A DNA stretch of 64,000 bases, taken from positions 2,480,001-2,544,000 of the forward strand of contig OZ250139.1 in assembly GCA_965237405.1 (NCBI GenBank), written 5' to 3'. This stretch comes from CAUZIB01 sp963663925 (GTDB lineage Bacteria; Acidobacteriota; Vicinamibacteria; Vicinamibacterales; UBA8438). Positions within the stretch are counted from its first letter, which is position 1. Each line of letters opens with the position of its first letter. Under the pieces are notes generated by a model. That model was not told the DNA's origin, ran no database searches, and was given only the letters and a program-made list of their open reading frames with translations. Position numbers and translations under genes: made by a program. This document shows positions 1-8,824 of the stretch, piece by piece.

Positions 1-1
1 A

Positions 2-511
2 ACCGGGGTTGCGTATTTCGGTCCGGCTTTCGACGACGGGGTGCCGATCGAAGAGAACTGGATCACACGCCGCGACAGCGAAAACTTAGCCGACCTCGTA
101 TCTTACCGTGACGAGTATCGTCCAGGCGCCGTTCGCTACGACGTTGGTGAGCGGTCAAATTTCGTACTCCTCCCAATGCTTGAGGCGGGTTTATCACAGG
201 TCCTCGAGTGGAAACCAACCGCGATACAAGCCTACTGCCAGGACATCACGGCCGCTGCGGTTCGGGGCTTGAGAGAACTAGGATGCTGGATCGAGCATGA
301 AGACCATCGAGCGGCGCATCTCTTTGGCGTGCGTCTCCCTTCGAATGTCCATCAGGACGAGCTCCATGCGGCGCTGACCGAACGGCGGGTAAGTGTGTCG
401 ATCCGTGGCAACGCGGTTCGAGTGTCGCCGCATCTGTACAACGACTCAAACGACCTTGATGCGCTCATCCAAACGGCAGCACTAGTCATCGCCCGCGGCG
501 CCAGCGACTGA
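2..511 (+). CDS. Class V aminotransferase (PLP-dependent), C-terminal part
   Basis: The frame is open from base 2, so the gene begins upstream of the window and only about 169 C-terminal residues are visible. The sequence reads like the small C-terminal domain of class V aminotransferases (cysteine desulfurase and isopenicillin-N-epimerase relatives): it has the YRPGAVRYDVGER segment that follows the active-site domain, then a helix-rich part and the VSIRGNAVRVSPHLYN stretch that binds the cofactor phosphate end in this family. An internal GTG at 41 is not the real start, because the upstream residues GVAYFGPAFDDG continue the family pattern. The catalytic lysine lies outside the window, so activity and substrate cannot be judged. 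Confidence 0.75.
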   Translation, partial: TGVAYFGPAFDDGVPIEENWITRRDSENLADLVSYRDEYRPGAVRYDVGERSNFVLLPMLEAGLSQVLEWKPTAIQAYCQDITAAAVRGLRELGCWIEHEDHRAAHLFGVRLPSNVHQDELHAALTERRVSVSIRGNAVRVSPHLYNDSNDLDALIQTAALVIARGASD

Positions 512-835
512 ATAAATGCTCTTTCGTTTGTACGAACATGGACCCAGAAAAAAAGTAAACTGCGCGAGCATGCAAGCCTGTTTCAGAAAATCATTCCACT
601 CGGATCGTCCTCGTTCTAGCACTGCTGCTCTCTCCGGGAGCAACAAACATGCAGATGGAGAGCATTCTTGGAACCGACATCACAGAGCAGACAGCTTCGA
701 GCTAACCCTTTCGGTGTTCGGACGGGTTCACCGAAAAATCTCGTTCAATGTCATACCGGCACTTTCGACCGACGATGCGGCAGTCGAACAAGTTTTCGCA
801 ACAGCTTGGTCCGAGGTCGGTGCAGAGTAGTCACG
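512..835 (+). other. Unassigned 324-bp stretch with possible small-gene remnant
   Basis: No convincing intact gene. One frame from about 590 encodes a hydrophobic stretch (RIVLVLALLLSPGATNMQ) like a signal peptide and stops near 707. A neighbouring frame then encodes LTLSVFGRVHRKISFNV and continues acidic to a stop at 830. Joined by one frameshift they would make a small exported protein of about 75 residues, but there is no good start codon, so this is only a suspicion of a broken gene. Confidence 0.25.
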
Positions 836-1582
836 GTGCAGAAAGTCTTCATGTTTTTCACCTTGGCCATCGCGTGCGGTACTGGCACAGCCTTCGGACA
901 ATCGCCCAAGGACTCGGACGTCGTCCTGAGCTTTAATGCTGGCATCCGAATGCTTTCTCAGACGCGCACCGACACTCTCACATTCCATAAATTCGCCGAG
1001 TTTGGGCAATTCGAAGGGACGCAGACGATCGGTCCCTATCCTGTCATCGACGTGGGCTACAAGCGACGACTCTCGGATCGATTTGGCGTGGGTGTTTCTG
1101 GTTCCTACGTGCAAGGAGCCGGACTTGCGAAGATCGAAGCAACCGTCCCGCATCCTTTTTTCTTTGACTTTCCGCGTTCGGCAATTGCCACGTCGACGCC
1201 GCTTACACACCGCGAGCTAGGACTCCACACCAGTGGACAACTCCTGATGTCGCTTCCGCTTAACGGACTCTTCACACTTTCGGTTGGTCCTACCATCTTT
1301 TTCGTGTCACAGGATTATGTCTCGGGCCTCTCGCTCGAAGAGCTTGGGGCTCCGTTCGACCACGTCAACATCGCGTCGATGACAACCGTGAGTCAATCAC
1401 TTACAGCGATTGGCTACCACGTCGGCTTCGATTTTTCATTCAACGTAACGAGTCGGTATGGTGTGGGGATCTTAGTTCGCTACGGTAAGTCCAGCCACGG
1501 GATCAAGGTTGATCGAAAGCAACAGCCCGCCTTGGATATGGGCCGACTTCAGATCCTTGGCGGCTCCCGTATCGGGTTTTGA
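836..1582 (+). CDS. Predicted outer-membrane beta-barrel protein
   Basis: About 248 residues. The GTG at 836 is chosen because it puts a signal peptide (KVFMFFTLAIACGTGTAFGQ) at the N-terminus; ATG 851 is an alternative. A longer frame from 668 would add unrelated basic residues. The mature part alternates hydrophobic and polar residues, has glycine and tyrosine/phenylalanine-rich strands (SDRFGVGVSGSYVQG, SRYGVGILVRYG) and ends in GSRIGF. A terminal phenylalanine is typical of barrels inserted by the BAM complex. Size suggests 8 to 10 strands. No family was recognised and no function is proposed. It converges on the M23 peptidase gene. Confidence 0.6.
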   Translation: MQKVFMFFTLAIACGTGTAFGQSPKDSDVVLSFNAGIRMLSQTRTDTLTFHKFAEFGQFEGTQTIGPYPVIDVGYKRRLSDRFGVGVSGSYVQGAGLAKIEATVPHPFFFDFPRSAIATSTPLTHRELGLHTSGQLLMSLPLNGLFTLSVGPTIFFVSQDYVSGLSLEELGAPFDHVNIASMTTVSQSLTAIGYHVGFDFSFNVTSRYGVGILVRYGKSSHGIKVDRKQQPALDMGRLQILGGSRIGF

Positions 1583-1615
1583 GTTCGCGCCGCCGCGTTG
1601 GTTGTCGAACGAGGT

Positions 1616-2500
1616 TCAGTCAAGCTGGAAAAGCGCCATGAGCGCGACCGGATCGACGCGGGCGTTGTTCAGCCTCACCGTCCAGTGGAGATGAGGACCG
1701 GTAACACGGCCCGTGGCGCCAACCTTCCCAACGACTTGTCCTTGGGTCACGGCGTCACCCTTGGCGACATCGATGGTCGACAGATGGGCAAAGTACGAGT
1801 AGAGACCCCACCCGTGATCGATGATCACCACGTTCCCGGAGAAGTACAGCTCATTGGCCAAGACGACCGTTCCGACGTTGGGGGCTCTGATCGCCGTGCC
1901 GGACGCCGCCTTGAAGTCGGTGCCGCTGTGGGGGCGCCGCGGCTGGCCGTTGAAGACGCTTCGACGCCCGAAGCTGCTTGAGGCGTCTCCCGGTACAGGC
2001 CGGAGAAACCCGCCGCGCCACTGTCGTACATCGGTCGACGCCTTAAAGATTCCATCCTGGAGCGCGGCCTCACGCTGAATCCTGTCGAGCACGTCAGGTG
2101 GTGGATCGACGAAGCTCGGTGCCACGGTAAGATGACGCGTCGGGAAATCTTTGGACTCTACCGACAACGCGTACGTGGTTCTTACGGTCTCGTCGTGACT
2201 ATCCGTCGCGTGAACCGCCACCGCGTACTCGTCGGGACGCGTCTCAAGGTCAATGCCCACCAGACCGCGCCACACGGCCTCTGAGTCTGGGAAGAACCGA
2301 ATCGACGACCCGAATACGGTTGCCCGAACCGTCACCAGCAATCGAGAGGACCGCACCTCAAGAACGACGACCTCACCTGGCTGAACCGAGCGGGCTTTGT
2401 GGGAGACCTCGAGCGAGTGCGGCTGGCCCTGCGGAACCGCAATGCCGCTGATCGTCAGAATCGCGAAACCGACCCACCCGACATTGACCACTCGCTGCAC
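1616..2500 (-). CDS. M23 family metallopeptidase (LytM domain), exported
   Basis: 294 residues. The N-terminus carries a signal-peptide-like segment (VGFAILTISGIAVPQG). An Ig-like region of roughly 100 residues follows, and the last 130 residues form a LytM/peptidase M23 domain. The zinc motifs are complete: HSGTDF (HxxxD) and HLHW (HxH), together with the GTAIRAPNVGTVV and GLYSYFAHLS segments typical of the fold. Members cut peptide cross-links in peptidoglycan or regulate amidases; with all ligands present this one is probably active in the periplasm. It lies 52 bp downstream of frc on the same strand, so read-through is possible, but it has no obvious link to that operon. Confidence 0.88.
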   Translation of the reverse strand: MQRVVNVGWVGFAILTISGIAVPQGQPHSLEVSHKARSVQPGEVVVLEVRSSRLLVTVRATVFGSSIRFFPDSEAVWRGLVGIDLETRPDEYAVAVHATDSHDETVRTTYALSVESKDFPTRHLTVAPSFVDPPPDVLDRIQREAALQDGIFKASTDVRQWRGGFLRPVPGDASSSFGRRSVFNGQPRRPHSGTDFKAASGTAIRAPNVGTVVLANELYFSGNVVIIDHGWGLYSYFAHLSTIDVAKGDAVTQGQVVGKVGATGRVTGPHLHWTVRLNNARVDPVALMALFQLD

Positions 2501-2552
2501 CGTAAGGTCGTCCTTCTACAGGCTTATCGGCCGCTGGGCTATGAGACCGCTT

Positions 2553-3812
2553 CTAGACGGCACCAGTCTTCTTCAACGCGTCGATCTCCTCCCCGCCTAG
2601 CCCCAGCACGCTAGCCAGAATCTCGTCCGTGTGCTCGCCCAGCAGCGGCGACCGCATCACCTTAGTCGGCGAGTCGGAGAGCTTGATCGGATTGCCGACG
2701 GTCAGATACTCACCGCGCTCTGGGTGGTCAACTGCCACCACCGTACCAGTCGCGCGCAATGACGGCTCTTCGGCCAGTTCCTTCATCGAAAGAACAGGAC
2801 CACAGGGCACATCGAGGGGGTTAAGGATGTCCATCACCTCGACCTTCGTCTTGGTCTTGGTCCACCGCTCGATCTCAGTGAACACGTCATCGAACTTGAG
2901 CAATCGGGCCTCAGGCGTGTTCCAGTCCGGATTCTCAAGCCAGTCTTCGCGGCCAATGGCCTTCGCGAGTCCGTCGAACGCAGCAGCCTGCGTGATGATG
3001 TAAATGTAGGCGTCGAGGTCGTCCTCCCACCCCTTGCACTTGACGATCCATCCAGGCTGCCCGCCGCCCGACGCGTTGCCAGAGCGTGGCGTGGCGGCAC
3101 CAAATGTGCCGTGGGGATACTGCGGGTACTCCTTGAGTGAACCGTGCTTCAGACGCTGCTGGTCGCGAAGCTTTATCCGGCACAAATTGAGCACGCCGTC
3201 TTGCATGGCGCACTCCACCCGTTGTCCCCGACAGGACCTCTCGCGTTGGAATAGGGCGGTGACAATCCCGAACGCTAAGTGAAGCCCGGTGCCCGAGTCT
3301 CCGATCTGTGCGCCGGTCACCGTCGGCGGCCCGTCATCAAACCCGGTCGTGCTGGCGGCTCCGCCGGTGCACTGCGCAACGTTCTCGTAGACCTTGCAGT
3401 CCTCGTAGGGACCCGGCCCGAATCCCTTGACCGACGCGTAGATCATGCGTGGATTGATCTCTTGAATACGCTCCCACGGGAAACCCATGCGATCGATCGC
3501 ACCTGGTGCAAAGTTCTCCACCATTACGTCGCACGCTTCGATCAACTTGGTGAAGATTACCTTCCCGCCGTTTGATTTAGTGTTCAGCGTGATGCTGCGC
3601 TTGTTGTGGTTCAGCATCGTGAAATACAAGCTGTCGACATCGGGCATGTCCCGAAGCTGGCTCCGCGTTGCGTCGCCCTTCCCGGGACGCTCGACCTTAA
3701 TGACGTCCGCTCCGAACCACGCGAGGAGCTGGGTACACGTGGGCCCAGACTGGACGTGCGTCATGTCCAAAATTCGTATCCCGGCCAAAGCCTTCATAGG
3801 TCTCTCCGTCAC
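2553..3812 (-). CDS. frc: Formyl-CoA:oxalate CoA-transferase (CaiB/BaiF family)
   Basis: 419 residues, the usual length of Frc (about 416 in E. coli). From recall it follows the E. coli protein closely: VQSGPTCTQLLAWFGADVIK, the LYFTMLNHNKRSI block, AYENVAQ-like VYENVAQ, and NLCRIKLRDQQRL. The catalytic aspartate is present near residue 172 (AQIGDSGTGLHL), and the glycine loop near 249 reads SGGGQPGW where E. coli has GGGGQPGW. The enzyme moves CoA between formate or other acids and oxalate. It is the last gene of a four-gene operon, 7 bp after the panE-like gene. No oxalyl-CoA decarboxylase is in the window, so the true substrate pair is open. Start could equally be ATG at codon 6. Confidence 0.9.
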   Translation of the reverse strand: MTERPMKALAGIRILDMTHVQSGPTCTQLLAWFGADVIKVERPGKGDATRSQLRDMPDVDSLYFTMLNHNKRSITLNTKSNGGKVIFTKLIEACDVMVENFAPGAIDRMGFPWERIQEINPRMIYASVKGFGPGPYEDCKVYENVAQCTGGAASTTGFDDGPPTVTGAQIGDSGTGLHLAFGIVTALFQRERSCRGQRVECAMQDGVLNLCRIKLRDQQRLKHGSLKEYPQYPHGTFGAATPRSGNASGGGQPGWIVKCKGWEDDLDAYIYIITQAAAFDGLAKAIGREDWLENPDWNTPEARLLKFDDVFTEIERWTKTKTKVEVMDILNPLDVPCGPVLSMKELAEEPSLRATGTVVAVDHPERGEYLTVGNPIKLSDSPTKVMRSPLLGEHTDEILASVLGLGGEEIDALKKTGAV

Positions 3813-3819
3813 TACATGC

Positions 3820-4824
3820 CTACATTGGCACGCTCGAAATCCGGATTCGCCCTTCCTGAATGGTTCTATTGAGCAGGCTCACGCATGCGTAGAGCGAACG
3901 AAGCGTCGGTACGTCTACTCCGGTGACATCGGCCAACTCGATGACAACCCCGAGCATCCCCTCAATTTCCAAGGGTTTCCCGGCTTCGACATCTTGTAGC
4001 ATCGACGTCTTGTGCTTACCGATGCTCTCCGCTCCGGCAATCCGGCGCTCCAGTGGCACGCGAAACGTCGCCCCAAGGCGATGGCCGACCGTCTGCGCCT
4101 CGGTCATCATTGCAGTCGCCAACGCACGGGTGAGCGGGAACTGACAGATATCGACCAATGTTGAGTGGGTCAGCGCGCTGATCGGGTTGAACGTGAGGTT
4201 GCCCCACAGCTTCAGCCAGATCTCCGATCGAATGTCGTCTAACACGCGAGACTTGAACCCGGCGCCCTTAAATGCGGACGAAACCTGCTGGACCCGCTCG
4301 GATGACGACCCGTCGAGCTCGCCGACCGGGAAACGATCGCCCTCGATGTGCCGAATGACGCCGGGTTCGGAAACCTCGGACGCAGGATAGGCAATGCACC
4401 CAATGATCCGATCGGGATCGATGCTGCCAAACAACACGCCGTCGGGGTCGACAGTCTTGACGACTCGGTTGGTGCAGGGTCCGTCGAAGTTCTGAAAGTA
4501 CCACCACGGGATCCCGTTCTGCAGGGTAACCATGACCGTCGTCTCTCCGAAAAGCACCGACAGATTGTCGACGACCGGCTCGATCTGGTGCGCCTTGAGC
4601 GCTAACAGAACCATATCATGCGCAGGTAGCTCGGTAATCTGGTCCGTCGCAACCAGATTCTCAGCCACCGTTCGCTCGTCGCCTTCGATCAATGTCAATC
4701 CGTGACGCTTGATTGCCGCAAGGTGCGGTCCGCGCGCAACGACCGAAACCTCGTAGCCTGCACCAGCCAAACGGACGGCCATGTACCCTCCGATGGCACC
4801 GGCGCCAACGACACAAATCTTCAT
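3820..4824 (-). CDS. Ketopantoate reductase-like (ApbA/PanE family) oxidoreductase
   Basis: 334 residues. The N-terminus has the NADP-binding Rossmann motif VGAGAIGGYMAVRL. The C-terminal helical domain carries the family lysine (EIWLKLWGNLTFNPISALT) and a KTSMLQDVEAGKPLEIE segment, the substrate-side signature of 2-dehydropantoate 2-reductases. It is somewhat longer than E. coli PanE (303). The family also includes many paralogues acting on other 2-oxo acids, and its position between an Nramp-like transporter and frc rather than pantothenate genes suggests such a role. It has 34 bp upstream and 7 bp downstream within the operon. Confidence 0.8.
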   Translation of the reverse strand: MKICVVGAGAIGGYMAVRLAGAGYEVSVVARGPHLAAIKRHGLTLIEGDERTVAENLVATDQITELPAHDMVLLALKAHQIEPVVDNLSVLFGETTVMVTLQNGIPWWYFQNFDGPCTNRVVKTVDPDGVLFGSIDPDRIIGCIAYPASEVSEPGVIRHIEGDRFPVGELDGSSSERVQQVSSAFKGAGFKSRVLDDIRSEIWLKLWGNLTFNPISALTHSTLVDICQFPLTRALATAMMTEAQTVGHRLGATFRVPLERRIAGAESIGKHKTSMLQDVEAGKPLEIEGMLGVVIELADVTGVDVPTLRSLYACVSLLNRTIQEGRIRISSVPM

Positions 4825-4858
4825 TCGGATCTCCCGATGTCAGGCGGGTGCAGCAGGC

Positions 4859-6367
4859 TCAGCCTCCGAACAACATGACGCCGAACACCCGAGCCAAGAT
4901 AACGATTAGCGTGAGCGCGGTGAACACGATGAAGCTGACCCCACCAAACCAACGAGCAAACGGCGACGGGTAGAAGACGCGATCCGTGCGCGGAATGACC
5001 GTCAAGCAGTAATAGAGGTTCAGGAAGTAGATGACGGGAGCCACGAAGAAGGCGAGAGCCGACGCGACCAGCACGAGCCAGACCGGCCGTTGCACCCCGG
5101 CGATGATCACAACCGAGGCAACCAGGGAGTACGCCATCGTCAGCCGATAGATGTTGAACTCGGAATACCAACGGCTTCGGCGCTCGTCAGTAAGATCCTC
5201 CCGCGCGATGCCAGACAGACCGGCGGTCCTGCGGAACAAGTTCCGGCAGCACGCCGCTACAACGCGGGGCCAGCCGTCGAAGTAGTTAAATGCGGTCGAG
5301 AACGTCGCTGCGAATGCCCCACCGAGGAAAACGAGCATCATGCCAGGGCCGATACTGCGAGTAAATATACCTGCGATCTCGCCGATCACCGAGTTGCCCG
5401 CGACCGGGCTCGGATACAGCCAAACCGCCGACAGCAGGAGAAAGATCGTCGCAATCACCATCGAAATAACGTGCCCCACGCCGAAGTCCCACTGGCCGAT
5501 ACGGAACCACCGGCGGCAGTACTCGCGAGCGTGTTCGGGCAAGGCTGACGTGTCCACCCGTAGATCGCTCGCGCTCGACGTCCACGCGTCAAATCGGGGA
5601 GCGAGACCGACCTGCTCTAGATGCTCGCGGATCCTACCCATGCCAACTTTCTTGGCCTTGCCCCACTCGGAACCCTGCAGTGAAACATCGATGCCAGTCG
5701 GGAGCAGTCCGAGGAACGCGGCGATGATTAACCAGGACCCCTCGGGCACCTCGACGACGAAGAATCGACCGAGGGCGGAGATCGGAACTGGCTCGGCGAA
5801 GTAGACAGCCACGGTCGAGACGAACAGCATCGCCGCCAGGAGCTTGGTCACGACTTCGAGCGCGGCGTACTTGCCCAGCAGGATCACAACGACCGAGATA
5901 ACTCCCAGGAGCAAACCGTAGGTGGCGATCGGGTCTAGTAAGACGCTCCCCAGTGAAACCGGCGGCAGTCCGATGGCAAGATACTCATCGAAGAAGTAGT
6001 AGGCGACTGCGGAGGCTGCAGCGAGCCGCCCGGCCTGTCCGATGGCACACTGCAGCACCGTGGTAACCAGGACGTACCACACCGGCCACTTCGCCCGGGC
6101 GGTGGCGTACGCGTCGAGCATGCTTCGGCCGGTCGCATGGGTAAAACGAAAGGCCATCTCGAACCCGTAGTACTTGAAGACATACGCCACCGGGATACAC
6201 CAGAGCAGCGCGAATTCGAAACGGCCGCCAGCCGCCGGAGCGGTCACCAGGTGACTCGTGCCGATCCCGGTCATCATCAAGATGATCCCCGGACCGAAGC
6301 TGCGAACCACGGACAGTAGATCAGTTTTGGGCAGGTCCAAATCGTGAAGGGGATCGCGTTCAGCCAT
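4859..6367 (-). CDS. Nramp-family-like membrane transporter lacking canonical metal motifs
   Basis: 502 residues with about 11 to 12 hydrophobic segments in the Nramp arrangement. TM1 is recognisable by GPGIILMMTGIGTSHLV followed by GGRFEFALLW, which lines up with the usual GxxFGYxLLW. At the place of the conserved DPGN metal-binding motif this protein reads GTSH, and in TM6 the usual MPH is LPT (FLGLLPTGID). The residues that coordinate Mn2+/Fe2+ are therefore missing. A long hydrophilic loop of about 70 residues follows TM6. Transport of something other than a bare divalent metal is likely. It is the second gene of the operon, 33 bp after the Cld-like gene and 34 bp before the panE-like gene. 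Confidence 0.75.
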   Translation of the reverse strand: MAERDPLHDLDLPKTDLLSVVRSFGPGIILMMTGIGTSHLVTAPAAGGRFEFALLWCIPVAYVFKYYGFEMAFRFTHATGRSMLDAYATARAKWPVWYVLVTTVLQCAIGQAGRLAAASAVAYYFFDEYLAIGLPPVSLGSVLLDPIATYGLLLGVISVVVILLGKYAALEVVTKLLAAMLFVSTVAVYFAEPVPISALGRFFVVEVPEGSWLIIAAFLGLLPTGIDVSLQGSEWGKAKKVGMGRIREHLEQVGLAPRFDAWTSSASDLRVDTSALPEHAREYCRRWFRIGQWDFGVGHVISMVIATIFLLLSAVWLYPSPVAGNSVIGEIAGIFTRSIGPGMMLVFLGGAFAATFSTAFNYFDGWPRVVAACCRNLFRRTAGLSGIAREDLTDERRSRWYSEFNIYRLTMAYSLVASVVIIAGVQRPVWLVLVASALAFFVAPVIYFLNLYYCLTVIPRTDRVFYPSPFARWFGGVSFIVFTALTLIVILARVFGVMLFGG

Positions 6368-6400
6368 GTGCAGATGCCTGGCAGTCCAAGGCGATGAGTG

Positions 6401-7177
6401 TCATCGTGAAACGGGTGCCTGATACAGCACCTTTCCGACGAAGAAGGGTCCCATGCCTTGGATGAACTCGGCCGTCTGCCGAGTGGTCCGCATGTCCTTG
6501 ACGAGCTTCGAGAGCGGAAACAGGTCGGATCCGATCAGGCCGATTACGAACTCGTTGTCGTCGCGATCAATGCCGTGACATTCCAGTCTCACGTCAACAG
6601 CGTAACCGGCTTCGCCGTATCGTCGACCAAGCATCCCGTGTTCCATCATGATCCGACCCTGCTCCGCGCGAGGCAGCCGGTTGTAAGAGCCGATTCGCCG
6701 CAGCGGGTACCATACCGCCCACGGGTAGTCCGGGTTTAGCACGTTGCGAGGTACCTTGCGCAGTAAGAAGTCCTGGACGTCCGCCTCTCGGCCTTGCGTA
6801 TACGTCCGTCCAATCATCGTGAAATCTGGAACTGGCGTCAGCCCAGAAAACGGTGCCGCCGTTAGCAGCGATCGCACTGGCCCGGTGAACGCGGCGGGAT
6901 CTTCGGCCATCACGACGACACCCACCCCACGCGGGTCATTCAAGTTCGCGTAGACGGCCGCCGAAAGCTCACTAGCCCTGACCGCTTTCACAGCTGGACT
7001 GGTATCGAGACATTCGGTAAAGACATGTAGCTGCACGAATAGACGGGTATTCAGCGTCTGAGGCTCGCCACGAACCGGTGCGCCGTGCTCCAGTAAATCG
7101 AGTGGGCCATGCTTGTCAGCCCCGCCAGCGCCCAATGGCGGCCCTTTCGGCACTCGCGCATTGGCGGCGTCTGTCAT
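6401..7177 (-). CDS. Chlorite dismutase/HemQ-family haem protein
   Basis: 258 residues. The C-terminal domain has the family signature: WYPLRRIGSYNRLP, the proximal-histidine segment MMEHGMLGRRY (His about 180), VRLECHGIDRDDNEFVIG, and LSKLVKDMRTTRQTAEFI ending in GPFFVGKVLY. In chlorite dismutases an arginine, and in coproheme decarboxylase HemQ a glutamine, lies on the distal side. The corresponding strand here (FVIGLIGSDLF) shows neither, so neither activity can be assumed; this alignment was made by eye. Haem binding is likely because the histidine is kept. It is the first gene of the operon with the Nramp-like transporter, panE-like gene and frc. Confidence 0.82.
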   Translation of the reverse strand: MTDAANARVPKGPPLGAGGADKHGPLDLLEHGAPVRGEPQTLNTRLFVQLHVFTECLDTSPAVKAVRASELSAAVYANLNDPRGVGVVVMAEDPAAFTGPVRSLLTAAPFSGLTPVPDFTMIGRTYTQGREADVQDFLLRKVPRNVLNPDYPWAVWYPLRRIGSYNRLPRAEQGRIMMEHGMLGRRYGEAGYAVDVRLECHGIDRDDNEFVIGLIGSDLFPLSKLVKDMRTTRQTAEFIQGMGPFFVGKVLYQAPVSR

Positions 7178-7246
7178 GACAGACGGATTCTATACTGAGG
7201 GCCGACCGGGTTGATGGACCAGCCGTTCGGCGACGAACCTAAATCC

Positions 7247-8266
7247 TTAGGCATCCGGTCGACCGGCAAGCGACAACCCGACCACCCTGGCAACCGTTTC
7301 GAGGATACGAGTAACGATGGGATCTGGGGTCAGCTGTTCGCGGGACCAGAACTCGAGAACGGTTAGAACCACATCGCCCCGGACGACCGGCACGGCGCAA
7401 GCACCTCGAATGCCAGACATCAACGTACGGAAAGCATCGTCGACGGCGGGGTCCACCAACACGTTCGGAACCCAAATGACGCGTCGCGTTTGCAGTGCCC
7501 GCCGGGCGCTCCCTTCCCCCTCCCGGCGGGTCGCGCCTTCAACGACCGACCGCAAATCGGTAATCGGAGCGGTAGTCCCTTCCGTTTCGTACCAGGCAAG
7601 AACCGGCCCAAGCACCGGGACACCATCAGTCATCGTTACGCGATAGGCGCACCCCACCGGCCAACCCGACCACGCGCACACTAGCTCGATCACCCGTCCG
7701 GTCACTGACTCCAGCGGGTCGAGCCCGCTCACGGCGACGACAACGTCGGCGACTAGCTCGCCATCGCGCGTCTGCCGCTCGAGTTGGTCACTACGATCGG
7801 ACAGCGTCGCCTCGGTCTCGCACACGTTGGTCGTATCGGTGTACAGCAGAAGAACTTCGCCGGCGCCGCTGGTGCGCGAATAAATATCCACCCACTTTCG
7901 GTCAGAGGTACGCAGGACCTCGTGCGACGACTGCCCGAAGCGCTCGACGTGTTCACTGACCCAGCGCTCGACGTCATCATTAGCGATATCGACGAGGCCA
8001 CGATTGGCCGTGTAACGGATGAGGTCTTCGAAGACCACTCCGGGCTTGAGCGGTGCGTCGGCATAGAATTCCCTGAACCGTCGATTGAACCCGATCAACC
8101 GACCGGCCCCATCCCACACGGACAAGCCTGCGTCGAATCCTTCCAGGACCGAGGCGAGGCGAGCTTCCAGGTGAACTCGCTGGTTATCGGCGCGACGCAT
8201 ACGACGCGCGAGGAGCACGACGGCCGTGACCAAGGCCAGGGATACCCACGTCCAGATCCAACTCAT
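7247..8266 (-). CDS. Membrane-anchored PAS-GAF sensor protein without output domain
   Basis: 339 residues. An N-terminal transmembrane helix (WTWVSLALVTAVVLLARRM) is followed by a PAS domain of the PAS_7 kind (VLEGFDAGLSVWDGAGRLIGFNRRF), a short coiled linker and a C-terminal GAF domain (from about residue 170, with RRVIWVPNVLVD and GACAVPVVRGDVVLTVLEFWS). No histidine kinase, GGDEF, EAL or DNA-binding part follows, so it must pass its signal by protein contact. It lies just upstream of the Cld-like gene on the same strand (69 bp), where it might share expression or sense a related signal; that is inference. Confidence 0.75.
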   Translation of the reverse strand: MSWIWTWVSLALVTAVVLLARRMRRADNQRVHLEARLASVLEGFDAGLSVWDGAGRLIGFNRRFREFYADAPLKPGVVFEDLIRYTANRGLVDIANDDVERWVSEHVERFGQSSHEVLRTSDRKWVDIYSRTSGAGEVLLLYTDTTNVCETEATLSDRSDQLERQTRDGELVADVVVAVSGLDPLESVTGRVIELVCAWSGWPVGCAYRVTMTDGVPVLGPVLAWYETEGTTAPITDLRSVVEGATRREGEGSARRALQTRRVIWVPNVLVDPAVDDAFRTLMSGIRGACAVPVVRGDVVLTVLEFWSREQLTPDPIVTRILETVARVVGLSLAGRPDA

Positions 8267-8371
8267 GACGAACTCATCCTACAACCCGTGACCACCGGCC
8301 GGCCGCCTTGACAGGCGCAAACCGTCGGTCGTACGGTAGGGGAAGTCTCACTACCATCGCAAGACCATGGA

Positions 8372-8767
8372 ATGATCATGCGCTCAGCTGGGATCGTGCT
8401 TCTCGTTGGATGCCTCAGTGTGTCGGCAGTTGTGGTTATGCATGCCGCCCAGGACGAAACAAGTGACGCAGTGTTCAAATCCGAAGAGCTCGTCGTCTTG
8501 CTCGCGAGGATTAAACAGCAGCTCGATCGGCCGGCCACCATGAGCCTCCGGGGCCTAATGCGTCTCGATTATTACGTCACCGTCTATGGAAGAACACCAC
8601 AGCTTGACGTGGTAGCGCACTTCGATCTTCCCCGCAGCCCGGTACCAATGGGCCCACCGCATCACACTGTAATGATGCGGGCACTGCGCGGGAACACAAG
8701 CTACCCGCATCCAGTCCCACTCGGCTCTAACCCGGTGGCGGGATGGGCATGGCGAATGCTCCGCTAG
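8372..8767 (+). CDS. Small exported protein of unknown function
   Basis: 131 residues starting with a good signal peptide (IVLLVGCLSVSAVVVMHAAQ). The mature part has an RGLMRLDYYVTVYGRTPQLDV segment followed by SPVPMGPPHHTVM and a PVPL-W stretch. It resembles short conserved secreted proteins seen in Acidobacteriota, but I cannot name a family or function. The gene stands alone, divergent from the sensor gene. ATG at 8378 is a second possible start two codons in. Confidence 0.6.
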   Translation: MIMRSAGIVLLVGCLSVSAVVVMHAAQDETSDAVFKSEELVVLLARIKQQLDRPATMSLRGLMRLDYYVTVYGRTPQLDVVAHFDLPRSPVPMGPPHHTVMMRALRGNTSYPHPVPLGSNPVAGWAWRMLR

Positions 8768-8824
8768 TGTCCTCACTCTCTCCGACGAGCTCAATCATCG
8801 CATCCGTTGACGTCACCCGATAGA

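Noticed and set aside
668..835. Longer N-terminus for the outer-membrane protein
   Set aside because: Basic non-homologous residues before a clear signal peptide.
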